Shown here: positions 63,416 through 64,000 of the stretch, piece by piece
How positions within the stretch are numbered: position 1 is the stretch's first letter
Layout: each line of letters opens with the position of its first letter
The notes under the pieces: generated by a model
Seen by the model: only the letters and a program-made list of their open reading frames with translations
What the model was told of the DNA's origin: nothing
The model's database searches: none
Position numbers and translations under genes: made by a program
Origin: Symbiodinium sp. CCMP2592
Lineage: Eukaryota; Sar; Dinophyceae; Suessiales; Symbiodiniaceae
Direction of reading: 5' to 3'
DNA length: 64,000 bases
NCBI GenBank assembly: GCA_905221615.1
Contig: CAJNDT010002868.1
Coordinates: 639,142 to 703,141 of the forward strand

Positions 63416-64000
63416 AGAGGGCTCACCCTGACCATGCGGATGACAGCGACCGTGGCTACTAGAGCAACAGCTATGTTGTGGCTTTTAGAGCAGTGCACCG
63501 ACATGCTGTTCTGTAAACTTGCGGCTTCCCGTAGCTATGCCCGCGAAGTTGTGAATGAGTCTTGTAAACGTTCACGAGTTGGGTCCGGCTTCCGATTCAA
63601 GTAGAAGTAGTAAGAAGTGCCTTCCAACGAGTCGAAACTTCAGAGAGTGGTTTTGGAAAATACCGGTTGTTTAGAAAGAACCCCCAACACTAAGAACAAA
63701 AGGGCGACTTGTCAAGAACCGAACTCCAAGTCTTGAGAACCGGCTGCAGCTTCGAGCTGCAGACTCGCACCAGGTTCTCAACAGCGACCAACACGAGTTT
63801 ATTTCGAGGCTTGGTGCAGCTGCAAGTTCGCAAGCCTCGAAACCCTATCCCACCAAAGGCAGTCCTAATAGTAGTTGGACAACGGCCAGAGAGAAGAGTT
63901 TCGATCTCCGACGAGCAGCAAGGGTTCCACAAGACCCCAAAATGTGCTTCAAGCACATGCGCAGAACGATCCGCCCAGCTCCTGAGCCTCAGCTTCTGAG
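63416..64000. other. Spacer with no resolved gene
   Basis: Short open frames on both strands, none with support. The window ends here, so a gene entering from the right cannot be excluded. Confidence 0.4.

Overview
This window looks like nuclear DNA of a dinoflagellate, probably a member of the Suessiales/Symbiodiniaceae type. The genus cannot be fixed from sequence alone. Four things support this. (1) Coding sequence comes as very short exons (about 28-820 bp) separated by introns from a few dozen bases to more than 2 kb. (2) Many introns start with GC instead of GT, and the base after the acceptor AG is usually G, which is the known dinoflagellate pattern. (3) There is a Met/Lys-rich 'MK' repeat protein segment near 48.9 kb of a kind common in dinoflagellate proteins. 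(4) Non-coding DNA is dominated by triplet microsatellites and by dispersed telomere-like words such as TTTAGGG, TTTCAGG and TTTCGGG. No bacterial-type operons, rRNA or tRNA genes, CRISPR array or obvious transposon termini were seen. All exons supported here lie on the + strand, as expected for unidirectional dinoflagellate gene arrays.

Layout. 0-9 kb: degenerate spacer and huge microsatellites, including a 1.2 kb CTG/CAG tract at 5.0-6.2 kb. 9.0-9.3 kb: small exons of an unknown gene, apparently its 3' end. 9.6-16.5 kb: five large TAG/CTA triplet blocks plus poly-C tracts. 14.75 kb and 18.2-28.2 kb: an astacin-family (M12A) zinc metalloprotease gene rebuilt from about ten tiny exons; most reading-frame phases agree and introns of 0.5-2.3 kb carry, among other things, a (GT)n/(GGGT)n block. 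28.7, 40.1 and 44.4 kb: isolated candidate exons. 28.7-47 kb: otherwise spacer with microsatellites and short tandem repeats. 47.2-47.5 kb: a three-copy tandem repeat. 47.5-50.8 kb: coding-like but unresolved, including the MK-repeat exons.

50.85-55.68 kb: a multi-exon + strand gene of unknown function. Several of its introns appear to be tandem duplications of adjacent exon sequence containing AG|GT; removing them restores one reading frame. This is the most unusual signal in the window. A perfect 13-bp hairpin lies 14 bp after its stop codon.

55.7-64 kb: mostly spacer, with one good candidate exon at 62.73-62.98 kb and an acidic tail exon candidate near 63.3 kb.

The two main genes do not obviously work together: one should encode a secreted protease, the other is unidentified. 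Long apparent open frames of poly-Leu, poly-Ser, poly-Ala, poly-Thr or Cys-Val type are microsatellite artefacts and are not annotated as genes.
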